DNA of 64,000 nt from Phalacrocorax aristotelis. Taxonomy: Eukaryota; Chordata; Aves; Suliformes; Phalacrocoracidae. How positions within the stretch are numbered: position 1 is the first letter of the stretch; each line of letters begins with the position of its first letter. A program made the translations under genes and the position numbers. Positions 33,581-45,869 of this stretch are shown piece by piece. The stretch covers positions 9,927,682 through 9,991,681 of the forward strand of contig NC_134288.1 of NCBI RefSeq assembly GCF_949628215.1. The letters run 5' to 3'. The notes under the pieces are model-generated. The model was given only the letters and a program-made list of their open reading frames with translations, was not told the DNA's origin and searched no databases.

Positions 33581-34914
33581 GGGGTGTTGGGTGTCCAGTG
33601 GGTGAGGGTCTCTGGGGGCTCCCAAGGGCAGGAGCATCCTCTTGGGGTGCAGGAGGAAGAGGGGCTGGGTCCCCGCTTCGGGTCCTTGTCTCCCCGCAAG
33701 GGCCATGGGATGCATTCCACTCCCGGGATAAAATAAGCCACCCCGTGGTGCCCCCACACCTCCTACTGGGCCTCAGCCCACCCTCCTGCCCCTTGTCCCC
33801 CATGGGGCCAGATCCTGGACGCGTGGTGCTGTGGGGTCATCCAGGAGCTGCCAGGGGGATGCCTCGTGGTGCTGGGGGCAGAGCCTGCTGCCCTCACTCC
33901 TGCCCTCTCTGCTGCCTTGGCTGCCAGCTCAGGGGGCTGCCAGCCATTAGCTATTCCAACCGCGTCCTTCCCAGAGACGGCCGGGCCGCAGCCCCAAAGT
34001 GGCTCCAATCCATGGCTTTGAGGCACGACAGGCGCGGGTCTGGCGCTGCTGCCGGCTCTAGGAGCAGATTGCCAGACAAAGGGCCAGGGACAAAGGCCCG
34101 GCTGCCTCATGCCCCAGGGAAGGGGTGCAGGCGCATGCAGTGCATGGGTGCCGGCCTGGCCTGGGGGGCTGCCACAGCCCCCCCACCCCCCACGCCTCGG
34201 TGCCCAGTGCCCACCCAGCCCCCATGCTGTCTGGCATGGCTGGGGTGCGGTTGGGTACCAGGTGGCACAGTGCTGGCACTGTTCCCATGCCACCCACCCG
34301 ACCGGTGCTGTACCCAGCACTGCTCTGGGTGCGGTGCTGTGATGTGGCCCCCTTCCACCTCTGCACCCACAGTCCTGCCTGTCTCAGGGTGCAGCAGGGC
34401 TGGGATGGGGTACAGTGGGGCACAGGGGAGGGAGCAGAAAGCGTGGACGGGGTCATGTCAGAGGATGGCAAATGCTGGGCAGGTCCCCCACTCCCACTGT
34501 GCTTCAGTTTCCCCAGCTGCTATTGGGATCCTTGTAAAACCCCCCGCTCCCTGTCCCTGCTGTGGTCCCTCTCCCCATGGCCAGGGCAGGGCAGGCTCCA
34601 GCATAGCCCTGCCCAAGCTACCTTTGTCCCCGCTCCCCATGCTGCAAACCCACTGTCCCAAGGGCAGGTGCCACCCCCACCACAGCATGGGGCTGGAAAT
34701 GCTGCCGGTGCTGCTGGGCGCAGCTGGGGCTGTGCCCACCTGCAGGGTCCTGGGGGGCCTTTGGGGCATGATGCAAAATGGTGCCAGAACCCCAAGGGGA
34801 AGGGACAGGATGTGGCCCCAGCTGAGCGGTACCCAGGTGGGGGGCACCAGCACAGGCAGTCCCTCACTACCCGCCGGCACGGGGGGCGCAGGCAGCAGGG
34901 AGGCCGAGGGCTGA

Positions 34915-34935
34915 ACAAACACCTTCTATTATTTT
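34915..34935 (-). terminator. SLC52A3: Possible SLC52A3 3' end
   Basis: The minus-strand sequence TTCAAAATAATAGAAGG followed by GTGTTTGTTC looks like a noncanonical poly(A) signal with a GT-rich downstream element, about 200 bp past the stop. Confidence 0.3.
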
Positions 34936-35133
34936 GAACGCAACAGGGATGCCCCGTGCCTGGGCTGGGGACAAAGCCATGGAGCTCCTCCTGCCCAGGG
35001 ACCCAGCAAAGCCCAGTGGGGAGACATGCCCGCAGCCACCCCAGTCCCAGTGCTGTTTCGCAACCCCCCCAGCCCTCGCTGGTTTTGGGGGCGCATGCTA
35101 ACAAGAGGTGCTGTCCAGGGGTGCCCGTCCTGC

Positions 35134-36873
35134 TCACACCGGGCACTGCAGGGTGCAGTAGTCAGCAGATTTGAAGAATTCGTAGACATTGATGAGGGGA
35201 AACATGAGCAGGGCCCCAAGGAGGGAGCCCAGCTGCTCCGCTGCCCCATACCACACCAGAGCACCGTGGCTGCGGCTCCGCAGGATCACCCCAGTCATCA
35301 CCTTCACGTAGGAGAGTGTCCCGGTGAAGAGCACCCAGGAGAGGACCTGGCGATGCAGGGGGGGAGAGTGGTCAGTGGGGCTAGGGATGTCCCCCACCAC
35401 GGGGACAGGAGACAGTTCAGTGACCTCCCTAGGTGAGAGGGACCCCGTGACTTACAATGGTGACATCACCCCACTGGGAGTGCTGGAGGGGCGGGCAGGG
35501 GCTCATCACCGCAATGGCCATGTTGTAGGCGCCAAAGACCATCCCTGCCATGGTAAGGGTGCTCAGCAGGGCCAGGGACCTGCAAGAAACACATGGGTGA
35601 CACCAAGGAGTGCTGCCAGCCCAGCCCTGGTGAGTGGCACAGACCTGTGGTATGGGCTGACTGGCTTTGTGCTGACCCCATCCTCCTTTGCTGGGGTATC
35701 TCTGCTGCTAGGGCACTGACACACTGTGGACCCTCTCCCACCTGGTGCCTTCTCCCCCCGCCCCATTGCAAAGGCATCGGATGTTCCTGGGGCAGAAGCC
35801 CCCCAGGGTGGACCCTGCTGCAGCCCCCAATGCCCCACTACCCACCTGCTGGGCAGGACCATGGCTATGATGCAGGCGAGGGGGTTGGCCATGGAGCTGA
35901 GTGTGGCTGCGAGGTGGTAGGCGGTGTTGCCGTAGGGCAGGCAGGAGTAGGACTGCACGGATGGCAGGACCCCATTCGTCAAAGAGCTCACCCAAGCGAT
36001 GAGGAGGTAGATGAAGGTGAGCTTGGCCAGGGAGTAGGAGACCTTTTCCGTGAGGATGCCCCTGGGCCTCTTGGCATCCTTTGGGCCCGGGCAGCCTCCA
36101 CTCAGCTGTGAGTGGGTTCCCTCGCTGGGGATCTGATCAAATGAGCTCAGCATGATGTTGCTGGGAAACAGCTGCTGCTGGGAGAGCTCCCACACCTTGG
36201 GCTGCCTGGCAAGGAAGAAGAAGGCCAGCAAGCAGACCAGCATCATTACAGTCATGAGGAGAAAGAAGACAAGGGTGGAGAAGTTGGCTGGCAGGTAGTG
36301 GGTCTGCATCTGGAAGTCGGAGCTCTCCATGGTCTCATTGAGAGTAGTGACATTGACCATGTTGGTAATGTTGGCACAGCTGAAGATGCCAGAGCCCTGG
36401 CCCAGGGCGATGAGAGCAGGGATCAGCCCGCTGAGCCCTTCACCTATGAAGAACGTGGTCAGGTACTGGGGCTGCAGCTGCATCATGAAGGGCAGGAAGG
36501 TGACGGAGGAGGTGCAGTCCACCAGAGCCAGGAAGAAGGTGAGGAGCAGGAATGCGGTGCTGTGGGTCCTCCCGGCGATGGAGGACGTGTAGTTCCAGAG
36601 GAAGGCCAGGAGCAAGCAGGCCATGACACCCACAGACACGACCACGTAGATAACGGCCGTCTCCTTTAGCAAGCCGGGCCGGAAGTGGTGCATGAGTGTG
36701 ACGAAGAGTGGCCCCACGTTGGCCATCTGGATGATGATGGTGATGTAGGAGGGCAGGTCCCACTGCTCCGGCAGCACCCTCACCAGCAGTGGTAGCTCGA
36801 CCCACAGCCCATTGATGGCCACCCAGGAGCCCATGCCAAAGGCACAGGCGAGGAGGTGGGTGAGCAGCACCAT
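35134..36873 (-). CDS. SLC52A3: Riboflavin transporter RFVT3 (solute carrier 52 member 3)
   Basis: Three coding exons lie at 35846-36873, 35456-35579 and 35134-35346 (minus). They give 1,365 nt, 454 aa plus stop, with GT-AG introns of 266 and 109 bp. It is a multi-pass plasma-membrane riboflavin carrier, apical in gut and placenta in mammals. Signature stretches are visible: [20 protein letters not shown] at the N-terminus, [74 protein letters not shown] and the C-terminal [16 protein letters not shown] polar loop follows [26 protein letters not shown]-type N-glycosylation sequons lie in the extracellular segment before it. The ATG has a good context (GCCATGG) and matches the family start. 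Synteny supports SLC52A3 over its paralogues. Confidence 0.95.
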
Positions 36874-36916
36874 GGCTGAGGGCTGGGTGCCTGGGTCCAG
36901 GGGCGATGCTTCTGCA
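36874..36916 (-). other. SLC52A3: SLC52A3 5' UTR segment of the first coding exon
   Basis: Reading 5' from the ATG, a CCCCCTGCAG acceptor abuts 36916. An upstream noncoding exon is therefore expected, but I could not place it. Confidence 0.5.
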
Positions 36917-37309
36917 CTGCAGGGGGAGGCTTTGATTAGTGGTAGGGTGAGACCTGACACCCCAGACCCTGACCCTGACCTCCCGCAACCACTGTCTGCA
37001 TTCCCCCTGCTGCAGGCAGGCAAGCGTGGGCAGGCAGGCACAACAGCTCCTCTCCCACACACCACAAGGGTGTGGGACTTGCAGAGCAGCATAGCCTCCC
37101 CACGGCCTGGCCCAGCCCCACTTTGTCCCCTGCAAGCCCTGGTGACTCCCCTGCTCCCTGTGGACCATGACACTGCACCCTCCTGCACTGGGTGTGGGAC
37201 CTGCTCGGCTCTGCCTGGGCCCCATCTCAGAGACCTGGGCCTCAGCAGCACCAGGTGCAGAGCTGGGACTGGACCTAGCAGGGCATCGAACCTGCCCCAG
37301 CTCACAGTG

Positions 37310-37352
37310 CAGCACGGCACAGCCTGGCACGGCACGGCACAGCGTGGCACAG
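37310..37352. repeat. GGCAC pentamer repeat
   Basis: GGCAC, AGCAC and GGCACAG units recur about eight times. Confidence 0.75.
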
Positions 37353-39507
37353 GGTGGAGATGGCTCTCACCTGGGGGCCGAGGAGCCTGGGCAGCCGCTC
37401 TGCTGGGAATGGAGGCCTCGTACCTCCCACTGCATCCGCAGGGCAGGGCAAAGCAGCGCCCGTCTCCTCCCAGCCGGGTCCCGTGTGATCCCGGCAGGCT
37501 CCAGCAGCTGCGGGGTGAAGGGCTCCAGCAGCCCCACCGGCAAACCAGCCTCGGCTCATACCAGTGAGTTGAGTCAGCCAGGAGCCATCTGCATCCCCTG
37601 CCCGCCCCAGGCACCGGCTCCCGACCCGCTCCCAGGAAGGAGGACCCCCACAGCCCACGTCCCCGTGTCCCCATGCCCCCACAGTCCGGCAGAGCACGGT
37701 TCCTGCCCTCTTCTGCAGCGCTGAGCCTGGCAGAGGAAACCCACGTCTCCCTCGGCTGAGCCCGGTGGGTGCAGCAACACACCCGTGGTTCTTGGCCCCG
37801 CAGAAAGCTTTTTGCGACTCTGGTACAGAGCAGCAGCCGGGAAGTGGGGACCTGGTCTGACCAGTCCCTCTGCAATCCCCGGGGCATCTCCCAAGGGGGA
37901 ACTCACTGTGCTTTGGGGAACCTGGAGCAGCACGCGGGCGGGAGCGAGTCCTGGCTGCAGGGGCAGTGACGTGAGGCAGGCGCGTCACCACCTCCGGATG
38001 CAGACGGGAGACTGCCTGGCCCTGCTCTGCTTCTCGTCCTGGTCCCAGCTGGCAGAGTCACCGGGTCGAGGGGTGGCCGGGGGGATCCTGCACTCTCCTG
38101 CCACGTGCTCAGCAGTGGGGTCCAAAGCTGCGTTTCAGGGTGCCTGTCCTGGGTGGGAGGGTCCCAGCAGGTCCCAGGGGAACACATGAGCTGCAGGGAT
38201 GGTCAGCTGACGGCACAGCATACGATGAGATAAAAGCCATAAGAAAGCAAAGCGTAAGAAAAAGCTCTGACGTCCTTGGAGGGATGAGGGGGGTACCCTT
38301 GTGGCCAGAGACAAGTGCTGGGCGCCAGAGGGACCAGCTCCAGTCCCAGCCATCTCCCACAGCGGGGCAGGGCAGGGGCTGTGGTCAACCTGGGGAATGG
38401 GGGCACAGCTGGAGGGGGCAGGGGCTCAGGAGCCCTTGCCGCTCGTGCCTACCCTCCCGCTGGGTTCTCAGTTTTTGCCAGCACAGCCCCCGTCCCCGGG
38501 TGGGTGCGGGGCTTGCCGTGGTATCACACCACCCTCTCCCCACCGCCCAGTCCAGCCCAGCCCAGCCCGTGCAGCCTGACTCTGGGCACCAGGTGGGGCC
38601 TTTCAGCTCCAAGCCTTGTGGTGGCCAAAGTCCAGCTGTGCCATCTCCAGCTTCCAGCCACCTCCTGTCCTCTCCCTGCCAGCCCCAGGGACAGCCCAGC
38701 CCCTACCCTGCCCTAGGGGCCACTGCTGCCCTCTGTCCCCACGTACCGCCTATGCCAGGGACAGCCCCATGCCTGCTGCCTGTCCGGCTGCGGCGCGGGG
38801 TGGTTGCTGTTGGCCCGGTGCGCCCTGGCTCGGCTGCATGCCAGTGATTATTCTTGGTGTCCTTTTGGACTTCACACTTGTCCCCTGCTGAACCACGTCC
38901 CACCTATTTCAGGCTGCTTCTTGCAGGTGTGAATGTCACCCAGTGACAGTGCCTGTCCTCACCAGGGATCTCTGCAGGGTCACTGGCTGGAACGGGGCCC
39001 TTGGGGACCTCCGAGCGTGGCGGCTGTTCCACCTCGGCTGCACTGCAGGGCTGGGCACCTCTCACTCCACGTCCAGCGAGAAGGGATCAGGCAATCAGCC
39101 AAGCCGTGAGCCGGCAGATGAGCCGCTTGTACTGGCCAGGAGGTGACAGAGGCAAGGTCACCCCCAGTAGCGCAGCCCCCCCTCCAATCCCAGCACCCAC
39201 CGCCCCAGGATGCATCACGGCAGCTCTTCCTCTTGCACCCACCGGGTGTCGCTGGGAGAGCAGGCTGCAGCCTTGCAAAACCTGCTTCTTCTCCAGGGCT
39301 TCATTCTCCAGCGGCCAGCCTGCCCTGCCTGTGCCTGTCCCTCCGAGGGTGCTGCAGCCAGCCCCTACACCCTGCCCGGCCCCTGGCTCTCTCCCTGCCC
39401 CAACTGCAGGGTTGCAGCAGGGACAAGGACATCCCTGTATCCCTGGGGCTGCGGGACGGTGCTGGCACAGCTGGGTGTCGGGGAGGGGGGCGCACAGTTG
39501 GAGGTGC

Positions 39508-40064
39508 TGCCATGGTTTAACCCCAGCAGGCAGCTCAACACCACCACTTGCTCACCCCTGCCCTGATGGAATGGGGGAGAGAATGGGAAGCATAAAAGGG
39601 AGAAAACTGGTGAGTTCAGATAAAGACAGTTTCACAGGGAAAATAAAAGCTGCATATGTAAGCAAAGCAAAATCAGGTGTTCCTTTGCTGCTGCCCATGG
39701 CAGGCAGGTGTTCTGCCATCCCCAGGACAGCAGGGCTCCAGCACACCTAACGGTGACTTGGGAAGGCAAATGCCATCACTCTGAATGCCCCCCCCCCCTT
39801 CTGCTCTAGCCTTTATTGCTGAGTTCAACATCCCTTGGACAGTGGGGTCCCATCTATGTCCCCTCCCGGCTCCCCGTGCATCCTCTGCCCACTTGCTGGT
39901 GGGATGGTGTAAGAAGCAGAAAAGACCTTGACTCTGTGCAAGCACTGCTCAGTGATAACTAAAACAACCCTGGGTTGTCAGCACTGTTTTCAGCACAAGT
40001 CCAAAACAGCCCCATACCAGCTCCCGTAGATAAAATTAACTCTATCCCAGTCAAAACAAATACT
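39508..40064 (-). mobile_element. Solo LTR of an avian endogenous retrovirus (fossil)
   Basis: About 557 bp closely resembles a common neoavian LTR that I know from many bird genomes. Landmarks on the plus strand include GGTTTAACCCCAGCAGGCAG, AGATAAAGACAGTTTCACAG, GACTTGGGAAGGCAAATGCC and CCCATACCAGCTCCCGTAGA. In retroviral sense it lies on the minus strand. The ends are approximate, and a short near-identical direct repeat flanks the copy. No internal viral sequence is present, so it is a solo LTR left by recombination. It is clearly diverged and probably tens of millions of years old. The exact ERV class cannot be fixed without a repeat library. Confidence 0.88.
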
Positions 40065-42874
40065 GGTGGCCAGGGTGACCTGGGAGGAGGGGAGCAGGTC
40101 CAAGATACTGGGAGAAACCAGGCATGGGGGGCTCAGGCTGGGCCCAGGGCAGCTGAGGTCCCTATGCATCCACAGGGATGGGAATGGGGCGGGAATGGCA
40201 GTTGTCCTGTGTTTAATCTGGCAGCACAAAGAAGCAGTGCAGCCGGTGGTGAGACCCTTCCCAAGGGCAAATGGTTGCAGTGCAGGGGCAGTGGAGCCCA
40301 AGGGCGTGCTCCCTGTGGGACCACCACGCTGCCGCTTCACGCTCCTCACCCAAATTTGCCCAGTGTGAGACGGCTGCCCCTCCTCCACCCCCTCCCTGTG
40401 CTGCAGCTGAGCCCCTGGCCCCCCCGGCCCCTCGTCCCTCTGCAGCCCCGGCAGATGCGAGCGAAGGCCCCAAAGGCAGATGGCAACATTTGGTAGCCGA
40501 GTGGTCCCCGGCTGTGGGACTTTGCTGGGCTCCAGTGACCAGCCCACTGGGAAGTCCCTTCCCCACCTGGCCAGGGCTGGGGACCCTTCCCCAACCGCAG
40601 CCAGTGCTGGGCAGGGTGCGGAGCAGGGCTCCCTGGGGTGGGCATGCTGCCTATGCCACTGGGGTGCCTGGTTGGTGGGAGGGCACGGGGGGATCCACAG
40701 CCTAGGAGAACAGGGGTCCATCCTCGAGCTCAGCCCTGGCAAAAGCCATCCCCTAATATCGGCTTTCAGCTGAGAGCAGTGGGGATGGTCTTCCTGGGCA
40801 GGAAAGGCTGCTGCTCCATTGCTGGGGGACAAGAAAGAGCCCCTCACCCCAGGGACCACTGGCTGCCCCAGGCGAGTGGCATGAACGCCCCAGACCTGGG
40901 TGCAGTGACCTGCTGGCAGGTCTCAGCGCTGGCCCCTTGCAGCCCCCGCGGTCCCATTTACATCCCATTTCCATGTGAAAGGAGCAGGTCAAGTTGGAAG
41001 CTGAAAGTCTGGTGGGGGGCAGCTGGGAAGGGGCGGCTGCCGGAGGTGAGACCCCAACAAAAGGGCTGTATCCCCAGGGCCTGGCGTTCGCCTGGCCATG
41101 GGCTGTGGCCCCAGCCCCGCCGGCAGCCACCATCTGCGGGTCCGTGCCGCCGCATGCCGCCGCCACTGAGCAGACAAAGGCCTCGCGTCCAGCACGTCCC
41201 CATCTGTCACCTCCCTGGCTCCTGGCCCTGAGCTGCTGCCTGCGGAGACGTGCAGTGAGAGATAGGTGTGGGCAGCATCCTTCCCTCTGCCTGTGGAAGC
41301 GAGGAGCAAGGTGATGCTGGGCCCAATGAGAGTTTCCCCACTGAGTCCCCACATCCCTTGGAAATCTGCCCCCACCTGGCAGAGCTGCCCTGCAGAGCCC
41401 ACAGCTAGGGAAACTGAGGCAGGAGCAGGTGGGGGCTTGCCCTGGGTCAGGGCACGTGGTGCAGGGGCAATTCCCACACTGCAAAGCTGGGTGCAACCTC
41501 GGCGTGGCAAAGGGCTGTAATTAAATGCCAAGAATTAGCACTTGCCTGGATGAGGGAGTTGGGGGGGCTTCCGGCTCCGGGGGTACTTCTGCCTGGGGCT
41601 GCCTGAGCCGTGCCAAGCCCCAGCCTTGCTGCTCCGTGGGTGCTGCCAGGCACCCACAGACACCTCCACCCAGCACTTCCAGGGGGGATTTGGCCTCTGA
41701 GCATGTTTTATGCTTGTTGGCGGCTGCATTTAGCTCCCAGGAGGTCCTCGAAGTGGCACAAGGCGGGGCCCAACCCTGAGCCTCTGTGGGAGGTGAGACT
41801 GGAGCCAGTGCCAGCACCTGCCTGTCCCTCTGTTTCCAAACACTGATCCTCCATCCCTGCCCTGTCCCTGCGTTTCCTGGGGCAGTGGCAGAGGTGCTGA
41901 GCTGGGTGCTGGGGGAGCACTCCTGTGGTGGGCTGCCCTCCCAAAACCCATCCCCGGATGTTCCCAGGGAGGGTGAGGCTCCAGGGCACTGCCTGGCTCC
42001 AACACTCAGCTTCAAAAGCACCCTGCTGCCCAGACATGCCCGGGCAGCTGCCTGCAGCCAACTGCCTGCACCCCGTACAGGCTTGGCAGCGGGGGGGGAG
42101 GCAGCCTGGCTAGGCAGGCACCTGCAGGCTCTGCCCTTACCTGCAACACCGGGCAGTGTTTTTCCAGCTGAGCTCGTTGTGCAGATCCACCTTTGTCATT
42201 GCCCAAGTGCAAAGCAGCCCTCCGGCACCCAGATGGCTGTTTTCAGTGTGCTTCGCTCAGCTCTTCTCCCTCCACCAGCTCCTTGTCTTGCTTCCAAGAG
42301 CTGTTTGAAAAATGCACTGCTGTAATTGAGCTCCATGCTGCATGGGCCAAACACTTGGCCCCTCCACGCAGAGCCGGTCCTTGCTGTGGGAGACACCCTT
42401 ACCATGGGGCAAGAGCTGCCTGTCCCACAGGGCAAGCAGCCCCTGGAGCCACTCCGGGGCTGGGTTCAGGCCAGCAGGTCGACATGGCTGTGGGCTTGGT
42501 GACCCTGCTCTGGTTTGTCACCAGCCTTTGTGCTGTCTGGGTTATTTTTCTGCATTTTAGAATTTATTGCAGAAGGTTGCTGCCAAGTGCATGGGGAAAC
42601 AAGGCAAGTTTTCCAAATCAGAGCAGGTGCTGCTGGCTGGCTGTGCTGGCAGGACATGGGGAGCTGGGTGGCAGCTCCCTGCCTGCAGGAGGGCTGGGAA
42701 CTTTCCCCTCTCCCTGAAGCCCTGGCAGGGCTCAGGACCCTCTGCCTGCAGCAGACATGGGATGTCCAGAGGTGTTCGGCTTTGGTGGTGTGAGCACCTC
42801 AGGCTGTGCATCCCGCTGCCTGGCTGGCACCGTGGACTGAACCGGCACCCACACCAGGACATCACCAGCTACCG

Positions 42875-42979
42875 TCACACTGTGTGACGCAGCCTGGCAT
42901 GGAGGAATGCCCTGTGGTTTTAATTCCATGTGAGTGCTGAGCTGCCTCAGAGGGCGTCCTCGCCTGGCGCTGACTCAGC
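42875..42979. promoter_or_regulatory. MARE/ARE cluster with T-box-like palindrome
   Basis: GTCACACTGTGTGAC at 42875-42889 is a perfect palindrome around one central base. It overlaps TGACGCAGC (42886-42894), an ARE core. GCTGACTCAGC at 42969-42979 is a perfect MAF-recognition core palindrome. Any target gene is unknown. Confidence 0.45.
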
Positions 42980-45313
42980 GGGAGCAGCCACAGCACGGAG
43001 CTGCTCCAGCACCCTGCCAGCCGCCATCCCGTGGGAAGAAGGGGAGGACGTGGCTGGGGAGGAGGAGGTGGGGGAACACCGGGACAGCCCCAGGACGAGC
43101 ACGAAGAGAAGCAGAGTGGCAGCTGAGCTGTGTCAAGGAGGCCCCCACATCACAAGGCCAATCCAGGTAGGCAGCAGTGGTGGTGCCGGTCCCATGCTGG
43201 TCCCATGCCATCAGTGTGGGTCTGGGTCACACTGAGGAACAACTGCACACCTCCCGGCATGGGTCTCCGGAGCAGCTGTCTCCAGGCAGTAGGTGATTTA
43301 GTGTGCCTAGTGAGCCAGCTGGGCTGCCTACAACAGGAGGGAGAGGAGCTGGGGCCATGGCTTGCCATCGCCTGGCATGAGCGGGGCTGTCAGCCCTGGC
43401 ATTGAGATCCCCACGCTCCAGCCAGGCTTGGGGCATGGGATAATGTCACTGTGTTTTTGGGGCTGTTCAGAGGGTGGCTCAGCTTGGCTCAACTGGGTTT
43501 GGTGCAGCCTGGCTCAGCCCAGCCATGCCAGGGCAGGCAGCTCAGCACCGCAGGAATGCAGAGCAGCAGGTTGTACCCAGCCGGGCCATCCTTGATGGCC
43601 AGGCAGGGGAGGGAAGCCCATGCTGGCCACAGGTGGCTGAGCTGTGGGGCTCTGTGTCCTCATCTCTGTACCCCAACAGCCACCCTTTCCATGGCTTGGC
43701 CCTGGGGCTGAGCCTCTGGCACTGAACCGAGCTCCAGTGCCTGACATGGGGACGTGTCTCTGTTTCACCTTGCCTGGGGAGGGCACGTTTGCACTCTTGT
43801 GCTAAGCTGTGGAGCCCTCCCTGTCCTGGGCACAGGGTACGAGGGCAGTGGGGCCAGCCATTGGCAGGGTGCTGCCACAGGGTGCAGGGTCTGGGCAGTG
43901 CTGGAACCGAGGGGTGCTGCTGCATGGGCACCGAACTAGCATCTGGCACCTCCCACCACCCTGGCAAGTGCCCTGGTGCTGGATGAGCAAGGCTCTTGAC
44001 CAGCTGCCCCCAGTCTCCGGCACAAGCTGGGCTGCAGGGCTCGGCTCTGCCCATACATTTGTGCAGCACCAAGCACAACACAGCTCTGCTTCCCGTGGGG
44101 GCTGAAAGCATGGCTCTGGCTGGGAGGCCTGCCTGCCCTGCCTGTCCCTGTCCTTGCCCAGTGAGGACATTGGCAGCCTGCACTGCTGGTTCTGTCCCCA
44201 GGTCTCCCCCACGCTGGGCTCCCCACAGAAGGGTGCAGAAAGCCACTCCCAGGGAGCAGGGCAGGAAGGTCTGTGCTGGCACTGGGACCATCCCCAGCTG
44301 TCCCCATGCCTGGCCGGCCCCCTGCAGACACTTTCCAGGTCAGAAGGCAGCATGTTCCCCCCCGGGGCAGGGGACAGGGACAAGGGCAGCCAGCCTCCCC
44401 CAGGCTGCTCTCCCGTCATAGTGCATCAGGCTGATGCAGTGTGCCAGGGCGGCTGCTGCATGGGGACCCCGTTGGGGTGCAGACCCCGGGCGGGGCGGCC
44501 GGGTCTGACACGCTGGTGCACGTGGGCTTGCAGACGGTGCAATCGTGGCTCGGCATGGCCATGGTGTGGTGCTGTGGGTGCCAGGGCTGGCTCCTGCCGC
44601 CTGTGGCCAATGCTGGGACGAGACCTGGGTTGCACCCAGGAAGTTGTGCATGCAAGTGAGCAGCTAATGGTGACAGCAGCCTGCTACGGCCTGCCACAGG
44701 AGGGAGTGGGGCCACAGCACGCTGGCCTGTGCCGTGCCCACCGCCATTCTGGTAAGTGCCAGGGCTTGCTGTTACCTTCCTAGCGCTCACCTGTGCCCCG
44801 AGCCAGGGACCCCCAGGGGTTTCTCAGGGCAGCTCGAGAAGGGCAATGGGGGGAGAGGGGGAGGTGGCTGCAGGTCCAACCCTGCACATCACCCCATGTG
44901 CCCCGCCACTGCCTGAGCCACTCTGTGTGTTGGGGACCCTCTGGCTGTGCCCACTTCTGGGCAGGGGGATTAGGGGGAGCCAGACAGGGGGCTGCAGGGC
45001 TGGTTTGCCCCCCCTCCTGGCATTGTGGGCGGGCTGGTGCCTCTGCACAACCGTTGGGGCAGGCGCTGTGCTTGTTGGGGTTGGCAGGGGCCCAAGGGCG
45101 CAGGGTGCACAGGGCCCCAGCACCACTCCTGACACACCTTGGCTGGAGAAGCATGGGTGGAATCCCCCGCTGGTGCTTTCCAAGGAGCTCCAGGGTAGCA
45201 GCGTGGAGCCGTGGAGCTGCCCCAGAGCCTGCCAGGGTGCTGAGAGTAGAGGGAGTGGCAAGGAGCGGACCCCCAAATCCCCCAGGTTGGCAGGCTGGTG
45301 GGTGAGTGGGGCA

Positions 45314-45428
45314 GGGGATACACCCCTGGGAGCAGGTGATGCTCCCCTGGGCACAGGCAATGCACCCCTGGGTGAAGGTGATGCACCACTTGGAGTGGGC
45401 GATGCACCCCTGGGCATGGGCGATATGG
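45314..45428 (+). repeat. 21-bp minisatellite, five copies
   Basis: Units like GGCGATGCACCCCTGGGCATG repeat with an exact 21-bp period at 45314, 45335, 45356, 45377 and 45398, plus a partial sixth. In one frame they read GDAPLGx, but the surrounding frame shows no gene features. Confidence 0.92.
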
Positions 45429-45549
45429 GAAGAGCGTCGGTGAGGGGTGCTGGGCAAAACCACTCCTCTCCGCCCCGGCCTCACTCCCTGGGGAGCCCCT
45501 CACTGGAGCTGGGGTGCCCTCCCCACCGGCCCCATTGGCCTGGGTGCTG

Positions 45550-45717
45550 TTTGAAGCAGGCTTGCTCTGCGGATTGGCTGGGGAATGTTTCGGGGAGGCC
45601 TCGGCAGTGGGTGGAGGCGTGGTCCCTGCCTTCAAATAGGAAGCCCGGCGTGGCCGGCACAGACAGTGCGGCACCGCACAGCCCCGTGCAGCCTTTGTCT
45701 GCCAGTGGGGCTGGAGT
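45550..45717 (+). promoter_or_regulatory. FAM110A: FAM110A promoter with CCAAT and CHR elements, possible exon 1
   Basis: TTTGAA at 45550-45555, an inverted CCAAT box (ATTGG) at 45573-45577 and TTCAAA at 45631-45636 form a CCAAT/CHR set typical of G2/M genes controlled by NF-Y and the DREAM/MuvB complex. A transcript starting near 45640 could splice from the donor GTGAGC at 45718 to the acceptor ending at 45800, an 83-bp intron. A more distant first exon is equally possible. Confidence 0.4.
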
Positions 45718-45869
45718 GTGAGCAGGGGCCAGGCAGGCAGGCAGCACCCGCCCTCCCGCCAGCCACCACCACCGCCCCTCACTCTGGCCCCTTTTTGCAG
45801 CTGACGGATCGTGAGCCTCTCACTGCCCGTGGTGGCTGCCCACCCCACACCACAGTGCCGGCACGGAGG

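Larger units (their letters stand above)
32066..34910. other. SCRT2-SLC52A3 spacer
   Basis: No gene is supported. It holds a short minisatellite and a nonrepetitive AT-richer block (both listed). The plus-strand frame at 33550-34914 is low complexity without a domain. Confidence 0.65.
36917..45549. other. Divergent SLC52A3-FAM110A spacer
   Basis: No gene is supported. The long minus-strand frame reaching 37887 is the SLC52A3 exon frame running on without a stop, not coding. The region contains a solo LTR, a GGCAC repeat at 37310-37352, a MARE/ARE cluster at 42.9 kb and a 21-bp minisatellite. It should also contain the noncoding first exon of SLC52A3. Confidence 0.6.

Noticed and set aside
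33550-34914. 454-codon plus-strand frame in the SCRT2-SLC52A3 spacer
   Set aside because: No domain and no plausible splice structure; composition is typical of GC-rich noise.
36874-37887. Upstream part of a 774-codon minus-strand open frame ending in SLC52A3
   Set aside because: The conserved protein starts at 36873 with a good Kozak ATG and a splice acceptor just 5' of it. The added sequence is low complexity and has no resemblance to the family.
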